From: Mauremys mutica
Taxonomy: Eukaryota; Chordata; Testudines; Geoemydidae
DNA length: 64,000 nt
Direction of reading: 5' to 3'
Assembly (NCBI RefSeq): GCF_020497125.1
Contig: NC_059084.1
Span: forward strand, 4,181,501 to 4,245,500
Positions 1 through 11,099 of this stretch are shown in pieces. Both the position numbers and the translations under genes were made by a program. Each line of letters begins with the position of its first letter. Position 1 is the stretch's first letter. The notes under the pieces are model-generated. The model was not told the DNA's origin. It ran no database searches and saw nothing but the letters and a program-made list of their open reading frames with translations.

Positions 1-1200
1 TACTGCTAGGTACTTCATCTAAACCAGCTTTATGCCACACCTTTAAACTTAGTTATAACTTTGGTTTTGGATAAGTGCCATATTACAAGTGATATTTGGA
101 AGTACTGGGGACATATTTTGTATCAAGGAAATTATTTTCGTATATTGATGAATACATTAGACAGAGGTGTGGGCTTTTCCTCATCTTTTTTAATCAATGT
201 GCACACTGTATTAATTTATTTTAGCTATAATAAAAATAAAACATTTCAAAAATAATGTTCTCTATATTTTGGAGAAATGGAGGGGAAGATGATACACAAC
301 AAACAAGCTTTACAGAAAAAATAAAGCATTAATATGGACTCCTTTTATGGCTAAAACTGTTGCCACATCCAACTCTCAAAATCAGGGTTAGACCCCAAAT
401 TTGCTCACCCTGATATGTAAGGCTCCCCATTATAACTTGACTGTTTAAAAATGACATCATGCCACTTGGTAATAAGGAAACATGTGCCATTGGCCAGCGT
501 CTGCTAATTTACAAATAGAAGTCCTTTAATTGGCCAGTGAGCATCCAATGTGACCATAAAGGAGACTGACTGCTGTCAGTGGAGAGCAAACACAATCCTA
601 CCACATGTGCTGTATGAAAGTCTTTGTTGAAAGTTCATGTGGATCCTGACTGAGACCAGACAATAGATACGGATATTGAAGGTGTGTGTTGATTTCTGAA
701 TTTTATTTCTGTTAAGTTTCTTGGAAAAGTCAACGTCTATAAAATCCTCATGTTTGCGTAAAACAGAACTTTTAATTGGAATTTAATGTCAGTTCTACAG
801 GTCTTAAGCAAAGTTTCAAAAACCCATTTATTTATGTATAGATACATACTAGTAAACCTAAATTTGGGGTTTATATTGGCTTCATGTCCCTTTAAAAGCA
901 TCAGAACATATATTTTTGGGGTGTATTTATGTTGTTACCTCAACCAAATTCAGGAAGCAGAAGAAACCCCCTTTAATTGTTCCAAAATGCACTTAACTGC
1001 TTATTTTAAATGTGTCAAGTTTTAGGAGAACAAACTGTCCAGAACTGGTGAAAATCTGCAAGATACTAGACTTACTCAAGGTGCCGAAGATGAAGCAGGT
1101 CTGGAAAAACATGCACTCACATTTCCACTTTTAATATACTCAACAAGAACAAACTGTGAAAAGAGCTAAATTGATATAAGGCAACACTGATTTGCAAGTG
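1..1200. other. Intronic sequence, no feature recognised
   Basis: AT-rich, with no credible exon, RNA gene or repeat that I can name. Short open frames here look random. Confidence 0.5.
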
Positions 1201-1254
1201 CTTTTTGTTTCTTTGCCTCCCCCAGCTCACCTCTTTTAAACGGGATTGGGCAGA

Positions 1255-1312
1255 GAGAGAGAGAGTGTGTGAGTGTGAGTGTGAGTGTGTGTGTGAGTGA
1301 GTGAGAGAGAGA
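1255..1312. repeat. GA/GT simple repeat
   Basis: Alternating GAGAGA and GTGTGAGTGTGAGT tracts, apparently an internal part of the surrounding repeat. Confidence 0.8.
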
Positions 1313-1729
1313 GATTTTTCTGCCCTCTGCCTTGGAGCTGCTCCCTGAGCCTCCTGCTTGCTGTGTGCGGGCAGGGGAGAAGGGGGCTAATGTCAGGTTG
1401 TCCCCCTCCCCCCTGCTCCTACACCCCGCTTACCCCTTTTTCTCCATATACAGCAGGGTGGGGACAGGGATGGAGAGAGACAGAGAGCCTGAGGCAGCAG
1501 CTGCTGTCTCAACTTCCTGATCCACATAAAAAGGACAATGTACTTAAGAGTGGGTCAGCTTACTTAAAGGGGCAGTGTGCATTTCTTTCTCCCACACAGA
1601 AGGTGTGTGTCTGTCTCTGTCTGCTATGCTATCTCTCCTCCCTCCATTCCTGCTGCCTTGTGGCGTGAGAGGCTATATTAACGTGTTAACCCTTGAGGGC
1701 TCAGCCCAGAGCTAGTTCATCATTTAGCA

Positions 1730-1938
1730 CAGGGGTTCGGACCCCTCAGGGGGCCACGAGGTTATTACATGGGTGGTCGCGAGCTGTCAGCCTCCACCCC
1801 AAACCCTGTTTTGCCTCCAGCATTTATAACGGTGTTAAATATATAAAGAAGTATTTTTAATTTATAACGGGGGGAAGGCCCCACTCAGAGGCTTGCTATG
1901 TGAAAGATGTCGCCCGTACAAAAGTTTAAGAACCACTG
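1730..1938. mobile_element. hAT-type MITE, nested, 8-bp TSD
   Basis: The element runs from CAGGGGTTCGGACCCCT to AAGTTTAAGAACCACTG and is flanked on both sides by ATTTAGCA (1722-1729 and 1939-1946). An 8-bp TSD with CAGnGGTTC termini is the hAT signature. At 209 bp it has no coding capacity. It interrupts the 1210-2243 repeat, so it is younger. Confidence 0.85.
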
Positions 1939-2890
1939 ATTTAGCAGCAAGGCATTCCCAGGGAAATATCCCACCCGCTTCCACCCTCTAACTTCATCAC
2001 CTCAACCAAGCTTCACAATCATCATAGCTGTGAACAGTATTAAATTGTTTGTTTAAAATGTATACTGTGTGTATATCTATATAATATATAGGTTTTTGTC
2101 TGGTGAAAATTTTTTTCCTGGAACCTAACCCCCCCTCCATTTACATTAATTCTTATGGGGAAATTGGATTCACTTAATATCGTTGCGCTTAAAGTCGCAT
2201 TTTTCAGGAACATAACAACAACGTTAAGTGAGGAGTTACTGTATTTTACCTCAGGATGGCTCTCCAGGGTGAGGCGGCAAATAATCCTTAGTTGGCAAAA
2301 ATGAAAACTCCTAGCAGACATAACTTTTCTACAGGTCACTATTTATTAAGCAGAGCTACTAATTTCACTTACTGCAGTTAATTTGTATGACAGAATTCAG
2401 GCACATTATACTGGATTCTTGGTTATCACACTTTTATTTTTGTTGCTATTCTCTAGACTCTCTCCAATTTCTTAAAGGGTGGTGCTCAAAACTGGACACA
2501 ATACTGCAACTGAGGCATCACCGGTGCCAATTAGAGCAGAACAATTACCTCCTGTGTCTTACAATACAACACTCCTGTTAAAACATCTCATAACACTAGT
2601 CTTTTTTGCAACAGCACCATATTGTTGACTCTCATTCAATACGAGATCCACTAAAACAGCTAGATCCTTGTCTGCAGTACTGCTGCCTAGCCAGGTATTC
2701 TCCATTTTGTATTTGTGCATTTGATTTTTTTTGTCCTAAATACATTACTTTATACTTGTCTTTACTGAATTTCATCTTGTTGATTTCAGACTAATTCTCC
2801 AATTTATCAAGATCACTCTGAATTATATTCCCAGGCACCAAAGTGTTTGCAATTCCTTCCAGATTGGTGTCATCCACAAATTTTACAAGT

Positions 2891-3027
2891 CAAGTATCAG
2901 AGGGGTAGCCGTGTTAGTCTGGATCCGTAAAAGCAGCAAAGAGTCCTGTGGCACCTTATAGACTAAGCTCATGCTCCAATGTCTGTTAGTCTATAAGGTG
3001 CCACAGGACTCTCTGCTGCTTTTACAG
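2891..3027. mobile_element. Foldback retroposon-like insertion, 11-bp TSD
   Basis: The insertion lies in the CR1 between two copies of ATTTTACAAGT (2880-2890 and 3028-3038). The left arm starts CAAGTATCAGAGGGGTAGCC, followed by GTGTTAGTCTG. It then runs through GTCCTGTGGCACCTTATAGA before the sequence turns back as its reverse complement and stops at GCTGCTTTTACAG. A direct TSD of this length suggests reverse-transcription-mediated insertion. The family is common in turtle DNA but I cannot name it safely. The copy at 51427-51603 has the same architecture. Confidence 0.8.
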
Positions 3028-3209
3028 ATTTTACAAGTGTACTTTCTACTCCATCATCCAAGTTGTTAATGAAAATACTGAATAGGATTGGACACAGGAC
3101 AGCCCCCTGTGGGACCTCTCTAGATATGTCCTCAAAGTTTGAAAGAGAACCATTGATAACTACTCTCTGATTATGTCTTTTCAGCCAGTTGCACATTCAC
3201 TTTATAGTA

Positions 3210-4042
3210 CCGTATATACTCGCTCATAAGCCAAATTTTTTTAGTGAAAAAGGGAAGCACCAGAGATGGGGGTCGGCTTATGAACAGGTATAGAGAGGGA
3301 GAGATGGGACACAGCCTCTCCCCCCAACAAAGGGAGCAAGGAGAGGCAGCACAGCCAGCAGAGGCAGAAGGGAAGAGGCGGGGCCAGAGTCTCTCCATTT
3401 CTGGCCACGCTGCTCTGCCCCCAGCCTCCAAAGCAGCTGCAGCTCCGAGGCTGGCAGGCTGCAGCCATGCCACTCAGTCCCACCTCCCAGAGCAGGCGGT
3501 GGCCACGCCATCTGTCCCGCTGGAGCACGCTGCGGCCGTGCCGCCTGGCCCGGCCCAATGAAACGTGCTGCGACCACGCCACCTGGTCTGGTCCACTGAA
3601 GCAGGCTGTGACTGTGCTGCCCAGCCTGCCGGAGCAGCTCCAGCCAGGTCAGAGGCATCCTCCCCTGTCCCTCCCCAGATAAGATGAGAAGGGATGGGAT
3701 GGGGATAGTGTGGGGATCCTGGGCTAGGGGTGGGGTCATGTGGGGAGTGGTCACGGGGGTTACTCCCCTGACTCCCAGCTTCTCCACCCCAAAAAATTTC
3801 CCCACCAGTTGCTGTCCCGGCCCGTCAGTTTATTTAGGTTTACCTCTGTGCCTGCGGACGCTCGAGGTAAACAAACCATCTTGGCCCCCCAGCGGCTTAC
3901 ACTGATGGCCCGGGAGCTAAAGTTTGCTGACCCCTGAATTATAGGGTCATCTTATGAATGGGTTATAAAAAATTTCCATTTTTACTTATCTTGGGGGGGG
4001 GTTGTCTTATAAACAAACCGGCTTATGATCGAGTATATACGG
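3210..4042. mobile_element. DNA transposon with CCGTATATACTCG termini
   Basis: The left end CCGTATATACTCGCTCATAAG is mirrored by the right end CTTATGATCGAGTATATACGG. TA flanks each side (3208-3209 and 4043-4044), and the host CR1 resumes after it, so the borders are well supported. The 833-bp interior is GC-rich with no transposase. The superfamily is uncertain; a TA duplication would fit Tc1/mariner. Confidence 0.7.
3815..3937. mobile_element. hAT remnant inside the 3210-4042 transposon
   Basis: The segment contains an inverted pair around GTTTACCTCTG and GAGGTAAACAAACC and ends in AAAGTTTGCTGACCCCTG, a hAT-like terminus. The other end is not clear, so this is a partial copy. Confidence 0.45.
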
Positions 4043-4109
4043 TATTTAATCTAGACCGTATCTCCCTCATTTCCTTAAGAGAATGTCATGTGTAAAAGCT
4101 AATGTCTTT

Positions 4110-6583
4110 TAACACAGTCCATGATGATTATTACATATAATAATCTATTATAATTACATGTTTCGTACATATAAATCTGAAAAATAAATTATTTGGTCAG
4201 ACACACAAGTCTCTTTCCACACTACAAAACTAAATTATGAAAAAAAATTATTACCGGTAAAGTACCAATGATAGCTTGATTGGCTTTCAAAAGGAAGACT
4301 CCATGTTACAGACCACAGACCTTTTCACCAAATTAGAAAACTTCCTCCAACACTCTCACAAGACAGAAATAATTTAAATTCAGGTTTAACAGATTAACAA
4401 ATAATCCATAGGAATTTAAGGATAATTCACCCTCCTTTAACATGACATGGTACCATTCTGCAATACTGCAAATGCTAGTTTACTACTGTATGTTTATTTA
4501 ACCCCTTGAATCTTAAATATTTCCTAAAATTCTAGACAAAGTGTATTATATTATAAGTTTCTCAGTGTTGAGACCTTATCTGCCTTTTTTTTTTTTTTTT
4601 TTTACAGGACCGCACAAAGCTATGATAAAATATAAATAAATGATGTTACCACTGAATGACAGGTCCACTGGGGCTAATGGCCCCCACTGGATTAGCATTT
4701 TATTTCAGAATGTTGAGATTTTCAAAATCCTTTTTAAAATAATTATTTTGTTTTAAGAAGTGATCAATACTCAGAAAAAGCAGTAGTAACTACACTGTAC
4801 TTTTAGATGTCAGATTTTTTTCAGATTGCAGACCACTGAATTCAAAAAATGAACTCCTACATATCATACATAAATGCAAAATTGCCCCTTCCATTATAAA
4901 GATGAAAATACTGAACAGTTTACAGGAATGTGTGATTCACAAAACATGAGAAAATACTTTAACAGTCTGAACATTTGACTCACATTTTAAAATATTCTCT
5001 ATTCATTCAATATTCAAAAGAGGTTATAACTAAGAGAAAAGGCTGGATTCAAAGATTAAAATGGTAATATAATTTTTGTTTAAAAGTTGGATAAGTATAG
5101 ATTAGGGAATGGTATAGCCTCAACTCAAGAGGCAAATACATTAAAGTTGCAATAAAGACACTCAGAAGGGAAGTGCTCTCTGATCTGTGGAGTTAAAGCA
5201 GATTAGCAGAAACATGGCTGTTATTATAGGGGGAAGGAGGAGAGCTTTGGAGCCTGGGGAAAAAAGAATGCAGGGAGGGGAAGGGAAACTGACAGAGCTT
5301 TGAACTAAAACTGGTTTAGGGTGGAGCCATTTTAAAGCTAGGGTGTAGCCAGGGAAAGAAAGTCTGAGTTTAAAGCAGTTTCCAGAGACTTGAAAATAAC
5401 CTGACCTAACCCTTTAATAATGGAAACTTGAAACTGCTATTCCTGTAAAAAGATTGAATCTCATTAATTTCATAAATTTATAACTGTAGTTAAGTGAAGT
5501 ATCTGAACTCTTCCCTGAACATTCTAGGATGAACTAGTCATTTAATATTCTTCAGACCAATACAGGATTCATTGTATTTCCTTTGTTTTGCTGCAACTAG
5601 CAGCTATTTAAAGCCAATTTCCATGCATACATTAACATTATACATTTTGTACATTTAAAACAGAGTGTACCAAAAGAATTTAAAAATCTGGGCATTTTCC
5701 TAATCCAGTGGAATGCAGAACATGGACTAAACTGATTTAGACTTCAGGAAAAGAATTCTGGGAGTGGTATTGGAGCACTGAAACTGTAATCCCCGCAGGT
5801 CTGGTTTTAAAGAGAGCCTAGCTCTCCAGTATATCGCCACCTATCCTTTGGTGTCACAAAATGCACAATTGTTTCACAAGTTGATTAATCGTATTGCCAA
5901 ACACATCTAAATAGTAGCAAGGTAACCACAATACCCGTATCATAATCCTGTCTTAATTGCTAAATTGCCAATCTGTTTTTAATTAAGTTACTTTTCTGAG
6001 GTGGCATGTTGTTTGAAGCTCAAACTGGAGCAAAACTATTACTTTGCTCTTCAACATAAATATACACACACCCCCTGAAAAATTCTGATATCTTTGCAAG
6101 ATTCTTAACCTCTAACTTTCACAAGAACCACCTTGCACCATAATTCTGTCTATCCGACTTAAAACAAGAAATGTTGTGATCTTTCACAAATTGAGTATAA
6201 AAGCGGCATAAAAGCAATCTAAATAATGAAGCTCTAAGAATCTACTTAAAATTTGAGCCCAAATGTTGCTTTTATAATCTAAAACTCTGACAGCTCAACT
6301 TTTCACTAAACCAGTTTTAAATTCACTAATGTAGCAATACTCAAACACTAATGTTCAATTTTATATTTAACACTGGAACTAAAAAAATAAAAAGGAGACT
6401 GATGGGTTGCAGCTTCATCCTGCTCCAATAACACTGAGTATCACTGTTGTAGATACTTGTGTCTTGGACCAGTTATTTTCTGTCCCCCTTTTCCACATCT
6501 GTGCAACAGCAGTGCTAAACAAAAACAATGGATCTACAAAAGAAAGTATACAACCTACAGCATCTGTTAGGGGTGCAAAAAAA
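4110..6583. other. Intronic AT-rich stretch, nothing recognised
   Basis: No exon-like frame with splice sites and no repeat that I can name. A T-tract of about 18 lies near 4587-4604. Confidence 0.5.
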
Positions 6584-6612
6584 GATGGTTACTCACCTTT
6601 AACTGTTGTTCT

Positions 6613-6795
6613 TCGAGATGTGTTGCTCATATCCATTCCAATTAGGTGTGCGCGTGCCACGTGCATGCTTATCGGAAGATTTTTACCCTAGCAACACTCG
6701 GTGGGTTGGCTATGTCGTCCCCTGGAGTGGCGCCGCTATAGCGCCAGATATATACCCCTGCCGACCCAACGGCCCTTCAGTTCCTTCTTGCCGGC
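6613..6795. repeat. DIRS left inverted terminal repeat
   Basis: The repeat runs from the GATGTGTTGCTCATATCCAT area to CAGTTCCTTCTTGCCGGCT. It is the inverted counterpart of 8065-8250 with scattered differences. Its TATATACCCCTGCCGACCC segment is matched on the other side. Confidence 0.85.
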
Positions 6796-6828
6796 TACTC
6801 TGACAGAGGGGAAGGAGGGCGGGTTTGG

Positions 6829-6930
6829 AATGGATATGAGCAACACATCTTGAAGAACAACAGTTACAAAGGTGAGTAACCGTCTTTTCTTCTTCGAGTG
6901 CTTGCTCATATCGATTCCAATTAGGTGATT
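6829..6930. repeat. DIRS internal complementary region
   Basis: Part 6829-6881 is the inverse of the element's left end (6589-6641). Part 6893-6930 is the inverse of its right end, sharing TGCTTGCTCATATCGATTCC. Together they equal the complement of the junction formed if the two ends are joined. The shared bases are seen directly; the templating role is known from DIRS-1. Confidence 0.8.
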
Positions 6931-6938
6931 CCCAAGCC

Positions 6939-8053
6939 TTACCTAGGCGGTGGGGTTGGAGTGAGACGTTGCAAAATGCAAAAAACTGCTGAACCAAAGG
7001 CTGCATCGTTTCTGGACTGTTGAACCAATGCGTAATGTGAGGCAAAGGTGTGAATCGATGACCAGGTAGCAGCCCGACATATTTCCTGGATGGGGACATG
7101 GGCCAGGAAAGTGGCAGAAGAGGCTTGCGCCCGAGTAGAATGGGCGGTGAGATGGCTAGCCGGAATATGAGCCAATTCATAGCATGTTCGGATGCAGAAT
7201 GTCACCCAAGATGAGATTCGTTGGGAAGAGACCGGCATGCCTTTCATGCGGTCTGCCACCGCTACAAAGAGGTGAGGCGAACGTCGGAAGGGTTTGGTTC
7301 TCTCTATATAAAAAGCGAGAGCCCTATGGACATCCAAGGTATGTAGTAGTTGTTCCCGACACGATGAGCGCGGCTTCGGGAAAAAGACTGGGAGGAAGAT
7401 ATCTTGATTGACATGAAAAGCAGACACCACCTTAGGGAGGAAAGAGGGGTGCGGTCACAGCTGTATCTTGTCCTTGTGGAATACTTTATACGGGGTATCC
7501 GCTGTCAAGGCCCGAAGCGCCGATACTTGTCCGCCAAGGTGATAGCGACGAGGAAGGCTGTCTTCCAGGAAAGGTACAGCAGCGAGCAGGTGGCCAGAGG
7601 CTCAAAGGGGGCCCCCATAAGCTTGGCTAGCACCAGGTTTAGATCCCAGGTAGGGGTTGGGCGTCTGACTTGAGAGTACAAGCGTTCCAATCCCTTAAGG
7701 AACCTGGAAACTATGGGGTGAGAAAAAATTGAATGGCCACTTTCGCCTGGGTGGAAGGTGGAAATAGCTGCCAGATGTACCTTTATAAAAGAGACCGCCA
7801 GGCCCTGCTCTTTCAGGGACCAGAGGTAATCCAGGACAGTAGGGACAGATACCTGTCTGGGAACTAAGTTACTCTGAGCGCACCAGTGGGAGAAACGCTT
7901 CCACTTGGCGAGATGTGTCATCCTAGTGGAAGGCTTCCTACTGCCCAAGAGTACCTGTTGTACCGAGGCAGAGCAACGCAACTCAGTAAAGAGCAAAGAA
8001 CTATGAGAAGCTAGGGATGTGGAGATCAGCAAAGCCGCGCTCCACAGTTCCAA
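6939..8053 (-). pseudogene. DIRS tyrosine recombinase, frameshifted
   Basis: Two minus-strand frames make up one damaged recombinase. The upstream one (8053-7505) has the N-terminal core-binding region (SRKPSTRMTHLAKWKRF). The downstream one (7430-6939) has the catalytic C-terminus: HSTR (the H-x-x-R box), then W in ATWSS and the candidate nucleophile Y in SHYAL. A frameshift and stop fall between them, near where the first catalytic arginine is expected, so no full-length enzyme is made. The HSTRA...AATWSS...HY arrangement is typical of DIRS/Ngaro recombinases. Confidence 0.75.
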
Positions 8054-8064
8054 CGACCATCACA

Positions 8065-8250
8065 GGCGGTAAGAAGGAACTGAAGGGCCGTTGGGTCGGC
8101 AGGGGTATATATATGACACTATAGCGGCGGCACTCCAGGGGGCAACCCAGCCGACCCACCGAGTGTTGCTAGGGTAAAAATCTTCCGACGAGTGTGCACG
8201 CAGCGCGCGCACACCTAATTGGAATCGATATGAGCAAGCACTTGAAGAAG
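8065..8250. repeat. DIRS right inverted terminal repeat
   Basis: The reverse complement of this block matches 6613-6795, including TTTTTACCCTAGCAACACTC. For the minus-strand recombinase this is the 5' end of the element, and it contains a TATATATAC stretch. Confidence 0.85.
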
Positions 8251-8256
8251 AACCTC

Positions 8257-8880
8257 AAAATACTATATTACAAATTTTATTAAAAATTCAAATAAAGCCT
8301 GTTCTCCATCTCTAGACACAATGTCCTTTGACATTCATTGGACAGATAATTGTACATCATTAAGATCTACTTAATAAAATCTACAACAGAATGACTGAGG
8401 CTTTGGTTTCCTTTATGGAGTCCACACAAAATACAAAAAGGATAGCGTCTTAGGACCTTTTCAAACAAAACTTGATAGAATAGCATAAACCTCTTTTGTT
8501 AGCTAATTTATAGAAAATTACTCTGGAAAGCAATCAATCTGTCTCTTCCAAATTTCACTTGGCTCGACTGGATAGAATTGTATTTTATAAACCTCCTTTT
8601 AAAAATTTATCTACATAAAAAATACATTATATAAACCTAGAAGAGTTCACCGAAACTTATGGGCCCACTCAAAAACCACCACAACTGCCATCTTGATGGT
8701 TAGAAATAGAGACCAAAAACAAAGGTCCAAAGGGTCCCCATGAGCTTAAATATATATTTCAATAGCCCCTTTCATACAAGGATTTTATTAGGTCAATACT
8801 TACTTTAAGTGACAAGAGGATGGGAATTCACAATTCCATTAACTGCAGAAACCTCATGGGGCCATTGGTACAAATAAATC
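8257..8880. other. Intronic stretch, nothing recognised
   Basis: AT-rich sequence with no supported feature. Confidence 0.5.
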
Positions 8881-9460
8881 CTGGTCTACACTACAGAGTT
8901 AGGTCGACACAAGGCAATTTAACTGTGTACGCGTCTATACTAAAATGTAGCTCCCATCACTGTAACTAGGACAGCTCAGTGTTTTGAGCATTGGCCTGCT
9001 AAACCCAGGGTTGGGAGTTTGATCCTTGAGGGGACCATTTAGGGATCTGGGGCAAAAATCTGTCTGGGGATTGGTCCTGCTTTGAGCAGCGGGTTGGACT
9101 AGATGACCTCCTGAGGTCCCTTCCAACCCTGTTATTCTATGAAATGTAGTGAACTAGCCCACTATACTGACTTAATAACTCTACCTTCGCAAGAGGAGTA
9201 GCCTAAGGCTTAGGTTGATATAGTTAAGTCAACACAGTGTCAATGCGACACTGTGTTGCTTACATCAACTGTTGCTGCCTTTCTGAGCTGTCCCACAATG
9301 CCCCTCACTTATAGTTAAATGACTGGAAGTTCTCCAGGAAAGGATGCAAACCACCAACACAAGAAGCGTAGTGTGGACATGAAAAACAATTTAATTACTG
9401 TGGAGGCAATACTTCACCATAACTTAGGTTGACTTAATTTTGTAGGGTAGACTTGCTCTA
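8881..9460. mobile_element. Harbinger/hAT-like MITE interrupted by a SINE
   Basis: The left end GGTCTACACTACAGAGTTAGG and the right end GTAGGGTAGACTTGC, with TTAGGTCGAC-type inner motifs, resemble a turtle MITE. An internal inverted pair surrounds GTCAACACAGTGTC and GACACTGTGTTG. The SINE at 8969-9142 separates its halves. Boundaries and superfamily are approximate. Confidence 0.55.
8969..9142 (+). mobile_element. Turtle tRNA-derived SINE with CR1-like tail
   Basis: The head carries pol III-like boxes: an A-box area at CAGCTCAGTG and a B-box-like GTTGGGAGTTTGATCC. The 3' half (GGTTGGACTAGATGACCTCC, then ATTCTATGA) is shared with CR1 LINE 3' ends, the expected basis for CR1-driven mobilisation. 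Near-duplicates GTAACTAG (8962-8969) and GTGAACTAG (9149-9157) flank it. Confidence 0.85.
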
Positions 9461-9465
9461 AGTAA

Positions 9466-10254
9466 CGGGTAAGACGCTAGTACCTCTACAATTACAATGT
9501 CAGTGAACCAAAACACTACTATCTGCCTGTGACATAAGGCCTCAGCCGATGATGGCTTGCACCTTCTTTTTCTACATCTTACATACCACTGTGTATTTTG
9601 GTGGCTTGCTGGAAAATATGTATTTTTGGGAGAACCAACATTTTGAATTCTTATAAAATTTTACAATGGATACTTACCATCAGCAAACTGGCAATCTCCC
9701 ACACTCACTAATTTTTAAGTTAATCCAGATATATTCAGGAGGACTGATTCAGTTTACTTCTTCCAAGCAACATCCAAGGAGCACAGACTCTTCTGTAATT
9801 GTCCTTGAATACCGAATATGAACTACTGAACCCGTAAGTATTCCTGTTAAATGGCCCTCCACCCTCAAATTTGTTTCCCTAGAGCAGACTCTAGAGAACC
9901 TTCGTTCTCCATGATGATATGTGCCAATTAGACTACCAGTTCCGCAGACAGATGCCCGCCATCCACATTCTACAGGGGAAGTGTCCCACTCACTAAACAG
10001 AGTGTTCTGCTGACTAAGGTTAATGATCCATATTATGAAGAGTTAGATGAAGTGGATCCCACTCAGATATACAGAAGACAAGAAGTCATATAAAAGGAAA
10101 ATATCTTACACAAAGATCTCAAAATAACTTTCTTGCAGAAGAATTTCATATACAAGGCCTACTTAATTTTCAATACTGCAGATCCCACAATATTAGGCTT
10201 CCACTGCAATTTTGATTTTAATTAGCTTACTTTGTAAAATTTAAATACATTTTA
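9466..10254. other. Intronic stretch, nothing recognised
   Basis: No supported exon or named repeat. Confidence 0.5.
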
Positions 10255-10307
10255 AGGTTTGCAACACACTTCCCCCCCCCATTAGTGAAGTAGAACCCCA
10301 TTTCTCT

Positions 10308-10378
10308 GAGCTGACAGTGGCTGGGGCTCCCGCTGTCAACCCTGCACACAGCCGGGGCTCCCGTTGTCAGCCCCTGGC
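10308..10378. repeat. Two-copy GC-rich tandem repeat
   Basis: The unit GGGGCTCCCG(C/T)TGTCA occurs twice about 36 bp apart in otherwise AT-rich DNA. It may be the interior of a decayed DNA transposon. Confidence 0.5.
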
Positions 10379-10954
10379 ACTAAGGACTGTAATATAGTTG
10401 CAGCAAAATGTCTGGTTATCAAAAAAAATTAGCAGGCATAACATAATACTTGAGTGTTTGTATTGTTTCAGCAAATTTTTCTTAAACAAATAGGTCTTCT
10501 CTGGCTTTTCCAAATTACTGCAATTCGTAAAGGTCCAATATTACTTCTCCACGATTTTTCATGTCTTGTCCACACAGTTCATAGGATGGGGATCACTACA
10601 CACATCAAAGCAAGATTTTCAGAACAGCATGCATGCAAATGCCAATGTGTTCAGTGATCACACACTATTCTTATGTACTTTTTAACCTGAAAACAATGTT
10701 GATGGCTGTACACACTTGTCTTTCTTCTGATGTCATGATTCCCTATTTGTGATGGAGAACTCCAACATTTTTCCTCATGTTATGAATATCTATAGCTCAA
10801 TGGGACAGTCTGATGGATAAGGACCTGACAGGCTGAAAACCTTCAAAAAGTGCATCAAAGTTGCATCATAGATGCTGACCCATGGATGGCAGTGGAAGTC
10901 CACAGATAGCAAACTATGAATGGCCTGGACCACAGAGGGAGCTATGAAAATTTG

Positions 10955-11092
10955 AAAATGGTTTAGTAGCTGGGAGCCATTACATTTAAAACCAGACTGA
11001 AGATTTCAATGTGGGAGACAAATGTATAAAATGCTGAAAGTGGAAACCAATATGGCTCATTTGTAATGGCTCCCAGCTACCAAATGAATGTA
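10955..11092. repeat. Foldback repeat
   Basis: TAGCTGGGAGCCATTACA near 10966 is matched in inverse by TGTAATGGCTCCCAGCTA near 11062. The arms are about 28 bp with a loop of about 75 bp. It is probably a degenerate MITE. Confidence 0.6.
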
Positions 11093-11099
11093 CATTTTA

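Larger units (their letters stand above)
1210..2243. mobile_element. Decayed mariner/Tigger-like DNA transposon relic
   Basis: The block ends at 2243 with GTTAAGTGAGGAGTTACTGT, a terminus I recognise from an interspersed turtle repeat. The region from the GA/GT-rich stretch at about 1255 through the CTGCTCC-rich segment fits the same repeat. A 209-bp hAT element at 1730-1938 was inserted later and splits it. No transposase frame is seen. The left boundary and superfamily are uncertain. Confidence 0.45.
2428..4105 (-). mobile_element. CR1 LINE fragment, split by two insertions
   Basis: The minus strand encodes broken CR1 reverse transcriptase. A frame at 2969-3196 reads VVINGSL, then EVPQGAVLCPILF and INNLDD, matching the RT region around the conserved VPQG motif. 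The DNA at 2450-2525 parallels the CR1 at 56316-56390 almost phrase by phrase. CR1-like sequence resumes after 4042 (TTTAATCTAGACC). A foldback element (2891-3027) and a DNA transposon (3210-4042) sit inside it. It carries stops and indels and is long inactive. The ends are approximate. Confidence 0.8.
6584..8256 (-). mobile_element. DIRS-type retrotransposon derivative (YR only)
   Basis: This 1.67-kb element has inverted terminal repeats at about 6613-6795 and 8065-8250; each contains GGTAAAAATCTTCCGA or its complement. An internal block at about 6829-6930 is complementary to the joined outer ends of the element. That is the DIRS internal complementary region, known to act in circle-based replication. 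The minus strand carries a broken tyrosine recombinase (about 8053-6939). No gag or reverse transcriptase is present: the recombinase starts next to the 5' terminal repeat. It is therefore a non-autonomous internal-deletion derivative. No TSD is seen, as expected for DIRS elements. Confidence 0.8.

Noticed and set aside
2891..3027. CRISPR-like or attachment-site palindrome
   Set aside because: One inverted pair with a TSD in eukaryotic DNA; no repeated spacer structure.
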